A stretch of 64,000 nucleotides of DNA from Valencia hispanica (GCA_963556495.2 OY747711.1:39288914-39352913); one strand, 5' to 3'; numbered from the stretch's first letter, positions 44,824 to 55,087 are shown. Notes: generated from the letters alone by a model not told the origin. Made by a program: numbers and translations.

Positions 44824-45514
44824 CTAGAAGATTTTGCAAATGGAAGAATCAGCCTCCTCATCCTCGCCACCTACCGACTGTGGAAGAGCTGAAAAGACAC
44901 AGCATATTAGTCTGTCTCCTTAAAATATGCTCAAATTTGTTAACGTAGCCACGTAATAAAATATATACAAAAGGTGCTTTACCGGGTTCATCTGTCGTTT
45001 CTGCCAGGTCGGTGTCGCCCTCCTTCTCTGACACAACACCGTACACGCTTGATGTTCCCATGATACTTGCCATCTTCCTGTCCAGTGGTGTCAGCACCGG
45101 GTGTACACGTACCCCCTCCAGTAGCAGACCCACTCTGGCGGTGGGAGGCAAGTTTTTTTTTGCCTTGACTTTGAGGTCCGACCACTTTTTTTTTATTTTG
45201 GGTACCGTCCTGTCAGTTGCACTGACAGTCTGCACTGCAGACGCCACATGCTGCCACTCGCAGTTCTTCCTTTTATTTGTGACACCACTGCTGTGTCCAC
45301 CAAATAAAATGTCTCTTCTAGCCTCCACTTCACCCACTAGCACTTCAATCTCCATCTCTGTAAAGTTTCTCTTCTTGGTTTTTTTTGTTGTTGCCCCTGA
45401 TCCCTCAAGGATTTCGAGGGCCAACTCTCTTCTCACTGTTTTCATAGCCCTTTTTGAAGTCTCGAATTTAGCCTCTGGCATTAATGGAAAAGCCTCCATC
45501 AAGACTTTTGCCAT
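44824..45514 (-). CDS. Myb/SANT-domain protein of Harbinger type (NAIF1-like), two exons
   Basis: Exon 1 is 45514-44983 and exon 2 is 44888-44824. The proposed 94-base intron has donor CCCG|GTAAAG and acceptor TGTCTTTTCAG|CTC. Splicing keeps the frame (597 bases, 198 codons plus stop) and replaces an implausible read-through tail with an acidic C-terminus (EDEEADSSICKIF). The Myb/SANT domain covers about residues 50-120: FTEMEIEVLVGEVEARRDILF, W-x-x-V-A-x-A-V, RTVPKIKKKWSDLK. This is the DNA-binding domain of NAIF1 and of the Myb-like protein that brings the Harbinger nuclease to the nucleus and to transposon ends. No stop or frameshift interrupts it. The partner nuclease is absent nearby. 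Confidence 0.7.
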
Positions 45515-45519
45515 CTAAA

Positions 45520-47104
45520 CAAAAATTATAGTGACTTTTTTGTTTTTCACTGCAGAGTATGGCAACAAGTACTATCATATAAAACATGGAAACAATTTGC
45601 GAGATAAAGATACAGCTCAATGCAATCAATTCTTGAAAGAATTTTTATTATTTTTAGACAGAGCATAAATAAACTTTACAAAAATAAATTTTTTAAAGTG
45701 CATCTTGCATATAAATCGGACAAAAATAAAAGAACTGGTGAAACTACATATTGGTACTGAAAAAAATGACTATTATTACACATTTTATAAATTGTAAATT
45801 ATTTCAAGTTACTGATTTTCTTTTCCCGTTAACGTTCCAAGGGCCCGTGGGTGGGCCCAGCCCATTTCTTAGTTTAAATCCACCGATTTTCTGACTTCTA
45901 ACTTTAATGAACCTATACATATTTTATATCATTGGAAAGCTAAGAGTCTTGTGATTCCAATTATGCCTGGCGTTTAAGGATACAATCATAACTGAAGACA
46001 CAGTGAGCGCTTTTCCCAACACCAACGTTCTCCTGATGGAGGTGTAAAAATATGGAACTCACCACTTTGTAGTCCAATAAACGTGACAAAACCGATCCAT
46101 TTCGAACAAAAATTGTCTTTTTTACATCGTTGAGGGTCCGATTAAAGTCCTCCGATAAAGTGATTAGTCCAGGACAAGAGCAAAACCAATAAAAATGTCG
46201 CTCCCGAAATGTCTATGGCCATTTTTGTAGTCTTTACGGCTTTGTTTCCAATTCCTTCGCTTCCACTTCCGCCTACAACGGTCACTGAGCATGCCCAGAA
46301 AAAGGAAAAAAAAAAAATCATCCGGTTTATTGGTTACGTAGGGTACATCTCCAACCAATGGCGCATGGATGGAAAGTCACGTTATGGTAAGTAACTTGAA
46401 CCAATCGCGGTCCAGAACTCTGATGATTCAAGCATTGAATAGCCAATATAATGCTGTAAACGCAGATATATAACTTGACCGGGCGGACTAAAATGTCTTA
46501 TTCATGAAGAGATTAAGCACAGTGCGTACCAGTAACATACTGTTTCAGCACCATGTCCAAACACCCTTTATAATCAAAATACAGCATTGAAGGAAGCCGT
46601 GGAGCTTTATATGGTAAGATGAAGTTATGATTCTGATGATATTTTTAATTCAGGGAGGACTACGGCATTTACCCAGGAGATGGCGCATATGGCACACTTT
46701 TGACCACCTTTGACCTGTAGTTATAAAAATGTGTGCAGAACACTCATTTTTTGGTTTATTGCTGTCAAATTTGGTGTGGATGAAGGTAATACTTCAGGCT
46801 TGAGATCCACAGTGTGTTTTAGGTCACCACCTCTTTTTAAAGCCATTTTTACAGCATGTATTTATATAAAATAAGTAATCGGACACAAAAAAAATTTTTT
46901 TTCAGAGTATTAAAATTCATATTGCTTGGTAACAATAGCATTCAGAGATAACACAGTTCTGGGATAAATTTTAGAGTGTTTGCTTTCCAAAGAGACCCCA
47001 GCCATGTCTCTACTCAAAATGGTTCAAGAACAGCTTTAAGTTAATTTTGGGTATGCGTTTAAAAAAAATGTTGGGCGGAAATTGCAGGAATTGACTTCCT
47101 TAAA
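45520..47104. other. Unannotated centre of the palindromic composite
   Basis: AT-rich DNA with no motif-bearing frame. Nothing resembling a DDE transposase or a second Harbinger end was recognised. Confidence 0.45.
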
Positions 47105-47463
47105 TATTGTTAGGGTATTCATCCATCCATCCAGCCATCCATCCATCTTCTTCCGCTTATCCGGGGTCGGGTCATATGGGCAGCAACAGAAGCAAAGAGA
47201 CCCAGACTTCCCTCTCCCCAGCCACTTGGACCAGCTCCTCGGGAAGAATCCCAAGGCGTTCCCAGGCCAGCCGAGAAACATAGTCCCTCCAGCGTGTCCT
47301 GGGTCTTCCCCTGGGCCTCCTCCCGGTGAGACGTGCCTGAAACACCTCACCAGGGAGGCGTCCAGGAGGCATCCTGACCAGATGCCCGAGCCACCTCAAC
47401 TGACTCCTCTCGATGTGGAGGAGCAGCAGCTCTACTCTGAGCCCCCTCCGGATGTGTCTCACT
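47105..47463 (-). mobile_element. RTE/Rex3-like LINE 3' fragment, right arm
   Basis: Mirror copy of 43186-43515: minus-strand RHIRRGL..GRPRTRWRDYVSRLAWERLG, ending in CCATCC repeats (the GGATGG tail) at 47131-47153. Seven of about 96 residues differ from the left copy. The junction with the array (GTGTCTCACTAG) is at the same place. Confidence 0.65.
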
Positions 47464-48895
47464 AGTCTGATATACTGGGACCACTGGGAAGAAATTTTTA
47501 GTCATTTGGTTACGTAACCTGGAAGCTATCGAAGAAAAAACATGAAATATTACAGTAAAATATTAATATAAAATGTAATATGCATTTTAATTGGAAATAA
47601 ATTGGTGTGTCTTGTTCTTTAGATGTATTAAGACATTTTAAGATTGATTTGGTGTCACCTTGTCACATGAACCGGAAGCTATTGAAGAAAAACCTGAAAT
47701 ATTACAGTAAAATATTAATATAAAATATTATTTGCATTCAAATTGGAAATAAATTGTTGTGTCTGGGTATTTAGATGTAGTAAGACATTTTAAGGTTGAT
47801 TTGGTGTCACTCAGTCACATGACCTGGAAGCCATTGAAAGAAAACCTGAAATATTACAGTAAAATATTAATATAAAATATTATTTGCATTCAAATCGGAA
47901 ATAAATTGTGGTGTCTGGTTATTTAGATGTAAGACATTTTAAGCTTGATTTGGTGTCACTCAGTCACATGACATGGAAGCTATTGAAAGAAAACCTGAAA
48001 TATTACAGTAAAATATTAATATAAAATGTAAAATGCATTCAAATTGGAAATAAATTGGTGTGTCTTGTTCTTTAGATGTAGTAAGACATTTTAAGGTTGC
48101 TTTGGTGTCACTCAGTCACATGACATGGAAGCTATTGAAAGAAAACCTGAAATATTACAGTAAAATATTAATATAAAATATTATTTGCATTCAAATCGGA
48201 AATAAATTGTTGTATCTGGTTATTTAGATGTAGTAAGACATTTTAAGATTGATTTGGTGTCACTCAGTCACATGACCTGGAAGCCATTGAAAGAAAACCT
48301 GAAATATTACAGTAAAATATTGATATAAAATATTATGTGCATTCAAATTGGAAATAAATTGTTGTGTCTGGTTATTTAGATGTAGTAAGCCATTTTAAGG
48401 TTGATTTGGTGTCACCTTGTCACATGAACTGGAAGCTATTGAAGGAAAACCTGAAATATTACAGTAAAATATTAATATAAAATGTAAAATGCATTCAAAT
48501 TGAAAATAAATTGGTGTGTCTTGTTCTTTAGATGTAGTAAGACATTTTAAGGTTGATTTGGTGTCACTCAGTCACATGAACTGGAAGCTATTGAAGAAAA
48601 ACCTGAAAAATTACAGTAAAATATTAATATAAACTATTATGTGATTTCAAATTGGAAATAAATTGTTGTGTCTGGTTATTTAGATGTAGTAAGACATTTT
48701 AAGATTGATTTGGTGTTACTCAGTCACATAACCTGGAAGCTATTGAAGAAAAACATGAAATATTACAGTGAAATATTAATATAAAATATGATTTAAATTT
48801 AAATTGGAAATAAATTGGTGTGTCTTGTTCTTTAGATGTATTAAGACATTTTAAGATTGATTTGGTGTCACTCAGTCACATGACGTGGAAGCTAT
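47464..48895 (-). repeat. Right array of 152-bp tandem repeats, inverted
   Basis: The reversed landmark GGTGTCAC/GGTGTTAC recurs at 47651, 47803, 47952, 48104, 48256, 48408, 48560, 48712 and 48864, a spacing of 152 (149 once). Units are the reverse complement of the left array. The innermost unit, next to the LINE fragment, is the diverged CATTTGGTTACGTAACC type, as in the left arm. Confidence 0.9.
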
Positions 48896-49250
48896 TGAAG
48901 AAGACCCCTCACTATTACAGTTAAAAATTAATAAGAAATATTATATCTGATTTTTTTAAATCAATAAATCGGTGTGTCGTGTATCTCAGGTGTCGAGCAA
49001 CAACGCATCAATATTTGGGTGTTACTTTGTCAGGAGATCTCAAAGGTATTGTCTTATTTTCTAGGATGTCTGGAAATTTATTGATGGTCCCTAACCGAAA
49101 CCACCGCCTCCAGGAGCGAGTCTTCAGCTGCGATGTATCCGCTCCATGAGAGCAGTTGTCGGTGAGACGTCGGAGGGAGTCTCCGCTTTAATGGAACGAA
49201 TGTCCGTCGAATATCCAACTTAAAACTAACTTCACCGCGGTTGATAAATC

Positions 49251-50139
49251 TCTGTTACGGAGTAACGTGAGGTTACAGACTTAAGTACATTCTTTATGTT
49301 TTGTTAGAAATCTAATTTGGTAAACGTGAGATCTGCTAATGTTAAAACATGCAGATGCCCAGATCACACAACATCCACGTTTTGCCCTGTTGTGTTGTAG
49401 CAGGCTAAACTAAAATCAACTAAAGATGGATGCAACCATGTTCAAACAACTTCTTCTTCCAATTTAATCTTAAGTATAGACTTTTAACTGTGTTTGAATC
49501 CATATTTCAGAAATCATAGATACTGCTATGGGCAGAACTTTATGTAATCAGAAACAGAATTTGAATAACCGCTTTTAAAAACAGAATCTGAATATATCTA
49601 ACTTGAAAACGCTTTTGTCATTTGCATAGACATATTTTAATAGAGTTCTTGAAAATCATCTCTCACAAGCAAGCTCATCTGGCAGTCCCACAATGCTTTA
49701 TGTACTAACACCTAATTGAAGCTAATTTTGATTTATGCTAATTCAACTTTTTGTCATATGTTTTAGGGGCCAAAGAGAGGACGGCTTCTTCTAGAAGAAA
49801 TGCTCACCTCCTCATTGGAGTAAAGAATTTCCCCACTGTAGCATGGAGGTAGAATCAATCTAGCTATTCACCTTGTGCTTGTAGTGCAGTTTTAACCTTC
49901 AAACACCACAGAACCTGTGATCTCGGTATATTTTAGTTCCTCCCGTGTCGTAAAAACTAGTCTTGCTTTCACAGATTAACACAATTGCCTCTTTCCCCTC
50001 TTCGCTTGTTTTCTGTCCCTGTTTTTAGTAAAATTTCTGAGAATATTAGCCTGCAGGAAAATGTCACCAAAACCAAAATACCTGATTTAAAAAAAAAATA
50101 TTCCATGCACATGTGTGATAGATATATATTTAACTGCTC
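49251..50139. other. Possible exons upstream of the chromovirus insertion
   Basis: ATATGTTTTAG|GGGCC at 49766 opens a frame AKERTASSRRNAHLLIGVKNFPTVAWR that runs to a donor-like AGG|GTAGAA at about 49850. CTGTTTTTAG|TAAAA at 50028 opens KISENISLQENVTKTKIPDLKKKYS. Both are weak exon candidates of an unidentified gene. The second is interrupted about 110 bases on by the chromovirus LTR. Confidence 0.3.
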
Positions 50140-50482
50140 TGTCAGACGGCGGTCATGTGATCTGGAGGATTTCCCATTTAAGGAGGAGCTACTCACCAGC
50201 TCGCCGCTCTGACATCACTTTTTACATGTCCCGAGCTCCGCAGCTGTGCTTCCAAGCATCCCTAGTTCCCGGGTGTAGCGGATTTCCCAATCCTCACAAT
50301 CACCCGATCCTACCGTCTCGTTAGATCTTGTAATCCCAGCTTTCTCGACAGATCAGTCCTCACTTTCAGGGATTACTATACTAAACCGCGTGCTACTGTC
50401 CTTCCCTCGCTCGTCTATCACCGCGCTTGGGTCTCAGCCGCACGCAACACTCCTATCGGTCTATCAGGCCGTGATTCCGACA
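50140..50482 (+). repeat. 5' LTR of the chromovirus
   Basis: Begins TGTCAGACGG and ends TTCCGACA (TG..CA). It contains a TATA-like TTTAAG 29 bases before the inferred transcript start. Confidence 0.95.
50177..50206 (+). promoter_or_regulatory. Inferred LTR core promoter
   Basis: ATTTAAGG is the only TATA-like motif in the early LTR. The segment complementary to the primer site starts 29 bases downstream (50206), the usual TATA-to-start distance. Since self-priming elements use the first bases of their own RNA, the start is placed at about 50206. Confidence 0.55.
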
Positions 50483-50483
50483 G

Positions 50484-50494
50484 GATGTCAGAGC
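50484..50494 (+). other. Self-priming primer-binding site
   Basis: GATGTCAGAGC, one base after the LTR, is the exact reverse complement of GCTCTGACATC at 50206-50216 in the LTR. Tf1 and sushi elements prime cDNA synthesis with about 11 bases of their own mRNA 5' end instead of a tRNA. No tRNA-type TGG-starting site is present. The gag ATG (50485) lies inside this site. Confidence 0.75.
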
Positions 50495-51417
50495 CTGCAA
50501 AAGTAGACCCAGCGGAATTCGAGCGGCTTAGGTCCGAGGTATTATACCTCCGCGGCGTTGTCGATCGCCAAAGTTCCAAGCTGGAAGCCCTGACCGAGAC
50601 GCTTCTCCAGCTTTCCGCCTCCGTCACCACGCTGCAGCGTCAGTGCGCGCCGGGCAGCGAGGAACCCCGGATTGGATTACCGGAAAAGTGGAATGGAGTC
50701 GACGGCCGGCCCGATGGGTTGCTCGCCACGTTAGAGATGATTTTTGAATGCCAGCCAACTAAGTATTCAACAGAGCGCTCTAAAGTGGCCTTATTGACTT
50801 CCCTTCTTTCTGGCCGAGCCCAGGAATGGGCTGCCGCCCTTTATTACTCTAAGTCCACAGCCTGTAATCAATTTACAGTGTTTGTTGAGGAGCTGAAGAA
50901 GACCTTTGTTCCACCCAGTAGCGAGGTGGATTTGGAGTCCCAGCTCCTCCACCTATGTCAGGGAGATCAGTCCGTTTGCCATTTCGTTTCAGAATTCCGT
51001 ACCCTGGCCGCCAAGCTGAATTGGGGGGACGCTGCCCTCCGATCCGTCTTTATGGAGGGATTAGCAGGCTATATTAGAGATGAGATGATTGGCCATGAAG
51101 CTCCAAAGACCTTAGATGCTACTGTCGATCTAGCTCTCAAAATCGATCAGCGTGTCCTGCTTCGTCCCCGACCGGAGTCGCGTCGGTTCAGGTCTTTTAG
51201 ATCTCCCCGATCCTCTACCCCTCCTCCTCCCTTGGCTTCGGGAGGTTTTCCTGCTGATTTGCCCGGTTCCTCTACTGAGGAGCCAATGCAGATTGGAAGA
51301 CTCTCTAAAGAAGAGCGCGATCGGCGTTGGCGTGAGGGGCTTTGCGCCTATTGCGGCTCACCTAAACATCGCCTCTCTAAATGCCCACTACGCCGGGGAA
51401 ACGAAGAGACCAGGTAG
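50485..51417 (+). CDS. Chromovirus Gag (310 aa)
   Basis: Gag forms the particle that holds the element RNA. The start is the first ATG after the LTR, only two bases downstream of it. An N-terminal helical stretch (residues about 8-50) precedes the capsid-like core (about 60-235, with [16 protein letters not shown] and FVEELKKTF), then a Pro/Ser/Arg-rich linker and one CCHC zinc knuckle ([14 protein letters not shown], about 289-302), which binds RNA. Length and layout fit Tf1/sushi Gag and its domesticated relatives of the PEG10/RTL family. The last 37 bases overlap pol in the -1 frame and contain a slippery heptamer. No internal stop. Confidence 0.9.
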   Translation: MSEPAKVDPAEFERLRSEVLYLRGVVDRQSSKLEALTETLLQLSASVTTLQRQCAPGSEEPRIGLPEKWNGVDGRPDGLLATLEMIFECQPTKYSTERSKVALLTSLLSGRAQEWAAALYYSKSTACNQFTVFVEELKKTFVPPSSEVDLESQLLHLCQGDQSVCHFVSEFRTLAAKLNWGDAALRSVFMEGLAGYIRDEMIGHEAPKTLDATVDLALKIDQRVLLRPRPESRRFRSFRSPRSSTPPPPLASGGFPADLPGSSTEEPMQIGRLSKEERDRRWREGLCAYCGSPKHRLSKCPLRRGNEETR

Positions 51418-54400
51418 ACCTTGGGGGAGTTCTACCTGGTCCTAATCCCTCTGCCGCCCCTACCCGCTTCCAACTCCAAGTCACTTTCCACCTTGAACAT
51501 CAGCAATTTCCATTATTAGCTCTTCTTGACACCGGAGCGGCTGAAAACTTCATTGATCAGGACCTGGCTCATCGGCTTGGAGTCCCTCTCTCACCTATTA
51601 ACCACTTCATCCCTGTCACCTCAGTGGATGGTCGCCCCCTACAACCCTATCCAGTCCAACACCAGACACAATCTGTACACATGTCCATAGGCAGCCATCA
51701 CGAGCAGATTCGGTTTCTGGTAGTTTCTGCTGGCTCCACCCCACTTATACTGGGCTACCCTTGGTTTTCCCGCCATGACCCCCATATTTCTTGGTCATCT
51801 TGCCGCATTTTAAACTGGGGTCCCAACTGCTGCCAGCACCGGTCCTTCCCTGAGACCATTGCAGCCTCGAAGGGCTCACAGGAGTCAGTGGGTCTGGAGG
51901 AGATTCCTCCGGCCTACCGAGATCTCGCCGCTGTTTTTAGCAAGGAGCGAGCCTCCACTTTGCCCCCCCACCGGCCCTATGATATGGCAATTGACCTCCT
52001 CCCTGGCGCTGTCCCTCCCCGTGGCCGCCTTTTTTCATTGTCTGCCCAAGAGACGAGAGCCATGGAGGAGTATGTGGCTGAGGCCCTTCAGAATGGTTCC
52101 ATTAGGCCGTCTACTTCGCCAGCGGCTGCAGGATTCTTTTTTGTTAAAAAGAAAGATGGAGGGCTTCGCCCCTGCATAGATTACCGGGCCCTAAATAGGA
52201 TGACGGTAAAAAACCGCTACCCTCTTCCGCTCATCTCTACCGCCCTCGACTCTCTCTCACGCGCCACCGTTTTCTCTAAGCTGGACCTCCGTAGCGCCTA
52301 CAACTTGGTGCGTATTAGGGATGGGGACGAGTGGAAGACGGCATTCGTCACCCCCACCGGACTGTACGAGTATTTGGTGATGCCGTTTGGCCTTTGCAAC
52401 AGTCCTGCCGTCTTCCAGCACTTTGTCAACGATGTCCTCCGGGATATGTTGGGGCGCTGGGTGTTCGTTTACTTAGACGACATTTTGATATACTCCCGCT
52501 CCATGGAAGAGCATACCCATCATGTTAGATCAGTGCTGAGCAGACTCCTGGAGAACAAGTTGTTTTGCAAGCTGGAGAAATGTACCTTTCACCAGCATTC
52601 TGTTTCCTTCCTCGGGTACATCATTTCCTCTGACGGGTTGGCCATGGACCCCCAGAAAGTCCGGGCAGTTGCTGACTGGCCTCTGCCGTCCAGTCTGAGA
52701 CAGTTACAGAGCTTCCTGGGGTTTGCAAATTTTTACCGGCGGTTTATTCGGGGTTTCAGCTCTGTCGCAGCACCCCTTACCTCCCTCACCAAACCGTCTA
52801 ACCAGCCTCGGCCCTTTAGCCTCCCTCCCGAGGCTGTCCGATCCTTCCGACACCTTCTCCGCCTGTTCACCTCGGCTCCCATACTGTTGCACCCCGACCC
52901 TGAGAGGCCCTTCGTGGTAGAGGTAGACGCCTCTGATGTGGGTGCAGGGGCTGTTCTTTCCCAAAGAGGTCCTGATGACAAATTACACCCCTGCTGTTAT
53001 TTCTCGCGGAAGTTTTCCGAGACCCAACAGAGGTATGGCGTTGGCGACCGAGAGCTGCTAGCCATTAAATGGGCCCTAGAGGAGTGGCGTCATTGGCTCT
53101 TGGGGGCCCGTGAACCATTTCTCATATGGACTGATCACCAGAACTTGATTCACCTTCGTTCAGCCAAGCAGGTTAACCCCAGACAGGCCCGCTGGGCCTT
53201 GTTTTTCGAGCCTTACAATTTCCACCTCGCCTACCGCCCTGGCTCAAAGAACATTAAAGCAGATTCTCTTTCCAGACAGTTCTCCCATTCTTCCCCCCAG
53301 GCTGACCCCGATCCCATTTTGCCCGCCCAACGCTTTCTGGCTCCCCTCCGTTGGCCTTTGGAGGACTCTATCCAGGTAGCCCTGCGCGAAGAAACCGCCC
53401 CTCCGGAGACACCTCCGGGCCGCCTCTATGTCCCCTCGGGATGCCGTCAGGAGGCTTTAATCTGGGGTCACTCCTCTCCCTTTTCAGGACACCCTGGTCC
53501 TGTAAGGACGTTGCAGTTCCTTAAACGCGCACTCTGGTGGCCCTCCATGAACCGCGACGTCCACGAATTCGTCTCAGCCTGTGACGTCTGCGCCCGTTCT
53601 AAACCCTCTTCCTCCTCCCTTGCAGGGGAACTTCAACCCCTTCCAGTTCCGAGACGCCCCTGGTCTCACATCGGGTTGGACTTTGTCACCGGTCTCCCCC
53701 CGGTTGACGGTCTGAATACCATCCTCACCATTGTGGATCGGTTTTCTAAAGCCGTCCACTTGGTGGCCCTGCCCGGTCTACCCTCTGCCAAACGCACAGC
53801 CGAGCTCTTGCTGGAACATGTTGTCCGCCTGCACGGCTTCCCCAAGAACGTTGTCTCCGACAGGGGTCCCCAGTTTTCGGCTAGGTTTTGGAGAGCCTTT
53901 TGTCGCCTCGTCGGGGCCTCGGTCAGTCTCTCCTCTGGCTACCACCCCCAGACCAATGGCCAGACCGAACGGTTTAACCAACAACTAGGTCGATTCCTGC
54001 GATGCTTCGTGGCTTCCCAACCTTCGCGCTGGCCCAGGTATCTACTGTGGGCAGAGCTTTCCCACAACCTCCATGTCTCTTCCTCCACGGGGTTTTGTCC
54101 CTTTGAACTCTGCCAGGGGTTCTGCCCCCCCCTCTTTGAGCATCAGGAGACTGATGTTGAAGTCCCCGCAGCCCAGCTGTTTGTCCGCCGCTGCCGTCTG
54201 GCTTGGGTTAAAGCTAGGGCGGCTATTTCCCGAGCCAACTCTCAGTCCGTCAGGCAGCACCGCCGCAGACACCGCCCAGGCCCCTCCTTCCAGCCTGGCA
54301 ATCAGGTTTGGCTCTCCACCAGACACCTTAAGCTCCACACTGAATCCAGTAAGCTCACTCCCAAGTTTGTAGGGCCCTACGAGGTGCTGACAAAGATCAA

Positions 54401-54728
54401 CCCAGTCACTTATCGCTTGCGCCTCCCATCTGCGCTGAGAGTTCACCCCGTTTTTCATGTGTCCCAGCTTAAGCGACACATCACCTCTCCACTGACCCCC
54501 ACCCCCACTCCCCCCCCAGCTCCAAGAGTCATAGATGGAGGTCCTACCTTTACAGTCAGGCGGATTTTGGACTCTCGCCGTCGGGGCCGAGAAATCCAAT
54601 ACCTGGTTGATTGGGCTGGCTATGGTCCTGAGGAACGCTCCTGGGTTCCATCCAGACACATTTTGGACCCATCTCTGATTGCAGACTTCAACCGCCATCA
54701 TTCTGGACCGTCAGGCGCCGGTCATTAA
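51381..54728 (+). CDS. Chromovirus Pol polyprotein (frame of 1115 codons)
   Basis: Made as Gag-Pol by -1 frameshifting at 51396-51402; the frame-opening ATG (51381) is probably not used. Domains in order: aspartic protease (LLDTGA, Asp50), reverse transcriptase (about 215-420; catalytic Asp302 and YLDD with Asp366-Asp367), RNase H (Asp516, Glu558, Asp585), integrase with HHCC finger (His696, His704, Cys734, Cys737) and DDE core (Asp767, Asp827, Glu863, with 35 residues between the last two), then a GPY/F-like region (KFVGPYEV) and a C-terminal chromodomain (about 1057-1105: [29 protein letters not shown]). Every catalytic residue sought is present and there is no stop. The chromodomain is expected to steer integration by binding modified histone tails. 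Confidence 0.95.
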   Translation: MPTTPGKRRDQVDLGGVLPGPNPSAAPTRFQLQVTFHLEHQQFPLLALLDTGAAENFIDQDLAHRLGVPLSPINHFIPVTSVDGRPLQPYPVQHQTQSVHMSIGSHHEQIRFLVVSAGSTPLILGYPWFSRHDPHISWSSCRILNWGPNCCQHRSFPETIAASKGSQESVGLEEIPPAYRDLAAVFSKERASTLPPHRPYDMAIDLLPGAVPPRGRLFSLSAQETRAMEEYVAEALQNGSIRPSTSPAAAGFFFVKKKDGGLRPCIDYRALNRMTVKNRYPLPLISTALDSLSRATVFSKLDLRSAYNLVRIRDGDEWKTAFVTPTGLYEYLVMPFGLCNSPAVFQHFVNDVLRDMLGRWVFVYLDDILIYSRSMEEHTHHVRSVLSRLLENKLFCKLEKCTFHQHSVSFLGYIISSDGLAMDPQKVRAVADWPLPSSLRQLQSFLGFANFYRRFIRGFSSVAAPLTSLTKPSNQPRPFSLPPEAVRSFRHLLRLFTSAPILLHPDPERPFVVEVDASDVGAGAVLSQRGPDDKLHPCCYFSRKFSETQQRYGVGDRELLAIKWALEEWRHWLLGAREPFLIWTDHQNLIHLRSAKQVNPRQARWALFFEPYNFHLAYRPGSKNIKADSLSRQFSHSSPQADPDPILPAQRFLAPLRWPLEDSIQVALREETAPPETPPGRLYVPSGCRQEALIWGHSSPFSGHPGPVRTLQFLKRALWWPSMNRDVHEFVSACDVCARSKPSSSSLAGELQPLPVPRRPWSHIGLDFVTGLPPVDGLNTILTIVDRFSKAVHLVALPGLPSAKRTAELLLEHVVRLHGFPKNVVSDRGPQFSARFWRAFCRLVGASVSLSSGYHPQTNGQTERFNQQLGRFLRCFVASQPSRWPRYLLWAELSHNLHVSSSTGFCPFELCQGFCPPLFEHQETDVEVPAAQLFVRRCRLAWVKARAAISRANSQSVRQHRRRHRPGPSFQPGNQVWLSTRHLKLHTESSKLTPKFVGPYEVLTKINPVTYRLRLPSALRVHPVFHVSQLKRHITSPLTPTPTPPPAPRVIDGGPTFTVRRILDSRRRGREIQYLVDWAGYGPEERSWVPSRHILDPSLIADFNRHHSGPSGAGH
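51396..51402 (+). promoter_or_regulatory. -1 ribosomal frameshift site (G GGA AAC)
   Basis: In the gag frame the codons read CGG GGA AAC, giving the canonical X-XXY-YYZ heptamer, within the 37-base gag/pol overlap. Slipping one base back reads GGG AAA then CGA AGA GAC, which is the pol frame. The same heptamer serves gag-pro frameshifting in some retroviruses. A downstream stimulatory structure was not worked out. Confidence 0.75.
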
Positions 54729-54736
54729 GGGGGGGG
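54727..54736 (+). other. Polypurine tract
   Basis: AAGGGGGGGG overlaps the pol stop codon and lies three bases before the 3' LTR. It is the expected primer for plus-strand DNA synthesis. Confidence 0.85.
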
Positions 54737-54739
54737 TCC

Positions 54740-55082
54740 TGTCAGACGGCGGTCATGTGATCTGGAGGATTTCCCATTTAAGGAGGAGCTACTCACCAGC
54801 TCGCCGCTCTGACATCACTTTTTACATGTCCCGAGCTCCGCAGCTGTGCTTCCAAGCATCGCTAGTTCCCGGGTGTAGCGGATTTCCCAATCCTCACAAT
54901 CACCCGATCCTACCGTCTTGTTAGATCTTGTAATCCCAGCTTTCTCGACAGATCAGTCCTCACGTTCAGGGATTACTATACTAAACCGCGTGCTACTGTC
55001 CTTCCCTCGCTCGTCTATCACCGCGCTTGGGTCTCAGCCGCACGCAACACTCCTATCGGTCTATCAGGCCGTGATTCCGACA
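54740..55082 (+). repeat. 3' LTR of the chromovirus
   Basis: Same length as the 5' LTR, with three base differences (at about 54861, 54919 and 54964). Confidence 0.95.
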
Positions 55083-55087
55083 TGCTC

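Larger units (their letters stand above)
39605..49242. mobile_element. 9.6-kb palindromic composite element
   Basis: The outer 350 bases of each side (39605-39960 and 48890-49242) are inverted copies, about 95% identical by eye, starting ACCGCTGTGAAGTTAG and, reversed, ACCGCGGTGAAGTTAG. Inward, each side carries a tandem array of the same 152-bp unit in mirror orientation and then an RTE-like LINE 3' fragment at the same array junction. Removing the 1.8-kb Rex1 from the left arm makes the arms nearly equal in length (about 2.1 kb). The centre (about 43.7-47.1 kb) contains a Myb/SANT gene. A candidate 8-bp duplication, GGTAAATC (39597-39604) and GATAAATC (49243-49250), flanks the whole. No transposase was recognised, so the superfamily is unknown. 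Confidence 0.7.
50140..55082 (+). mobile_element. Intact Ty3/gypsy chromovirus, Tf1/sushi type (4.94 kb)
   Basis: Two 343-bp LTRs (50140-50482 and 54740-55082) differ at three positions by eye. A perfect 5-bp duplication TGCTC flanks it (50135-50139 and 55083-55087). Order: LTR, self-complementary primer site, gag, -1 overlap, pol (protease, reverse transcriptase, RNase H, integrase, chromodomain), polypurine tract, LTR. There is no envelope frame, so it is a cell-bound retrotransposon, not an infectious virus. Codon use is GC-rich against the AT-rich surroundings, as expected of a recent arrival. Confidence 0.95.

Noticed and set aside
44836..44930. Plus-strand ATG as first exon of a HARBI1-like nuclease
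   Set aside because: The stretch is better explained as antisense of exon 2 of the Myb gene; no nuclease motif follows.
45012..45518. 168-codon plus-strand frame
   Set aside because: Exact antisense shadow of the Myb/SANT gene.
54042..54701. 219-codon minus-strand frame
   Set aside because: Antisense shadow of the integrase and chromodomain region, where GC-rich codons keep other frames open.
50140..55082. Endogenous retrovirus with an envelope
   Set aside because: Pol ends in a chromodomain and the 3' LTR follows within 12 bases of the stop; there is no room for env.
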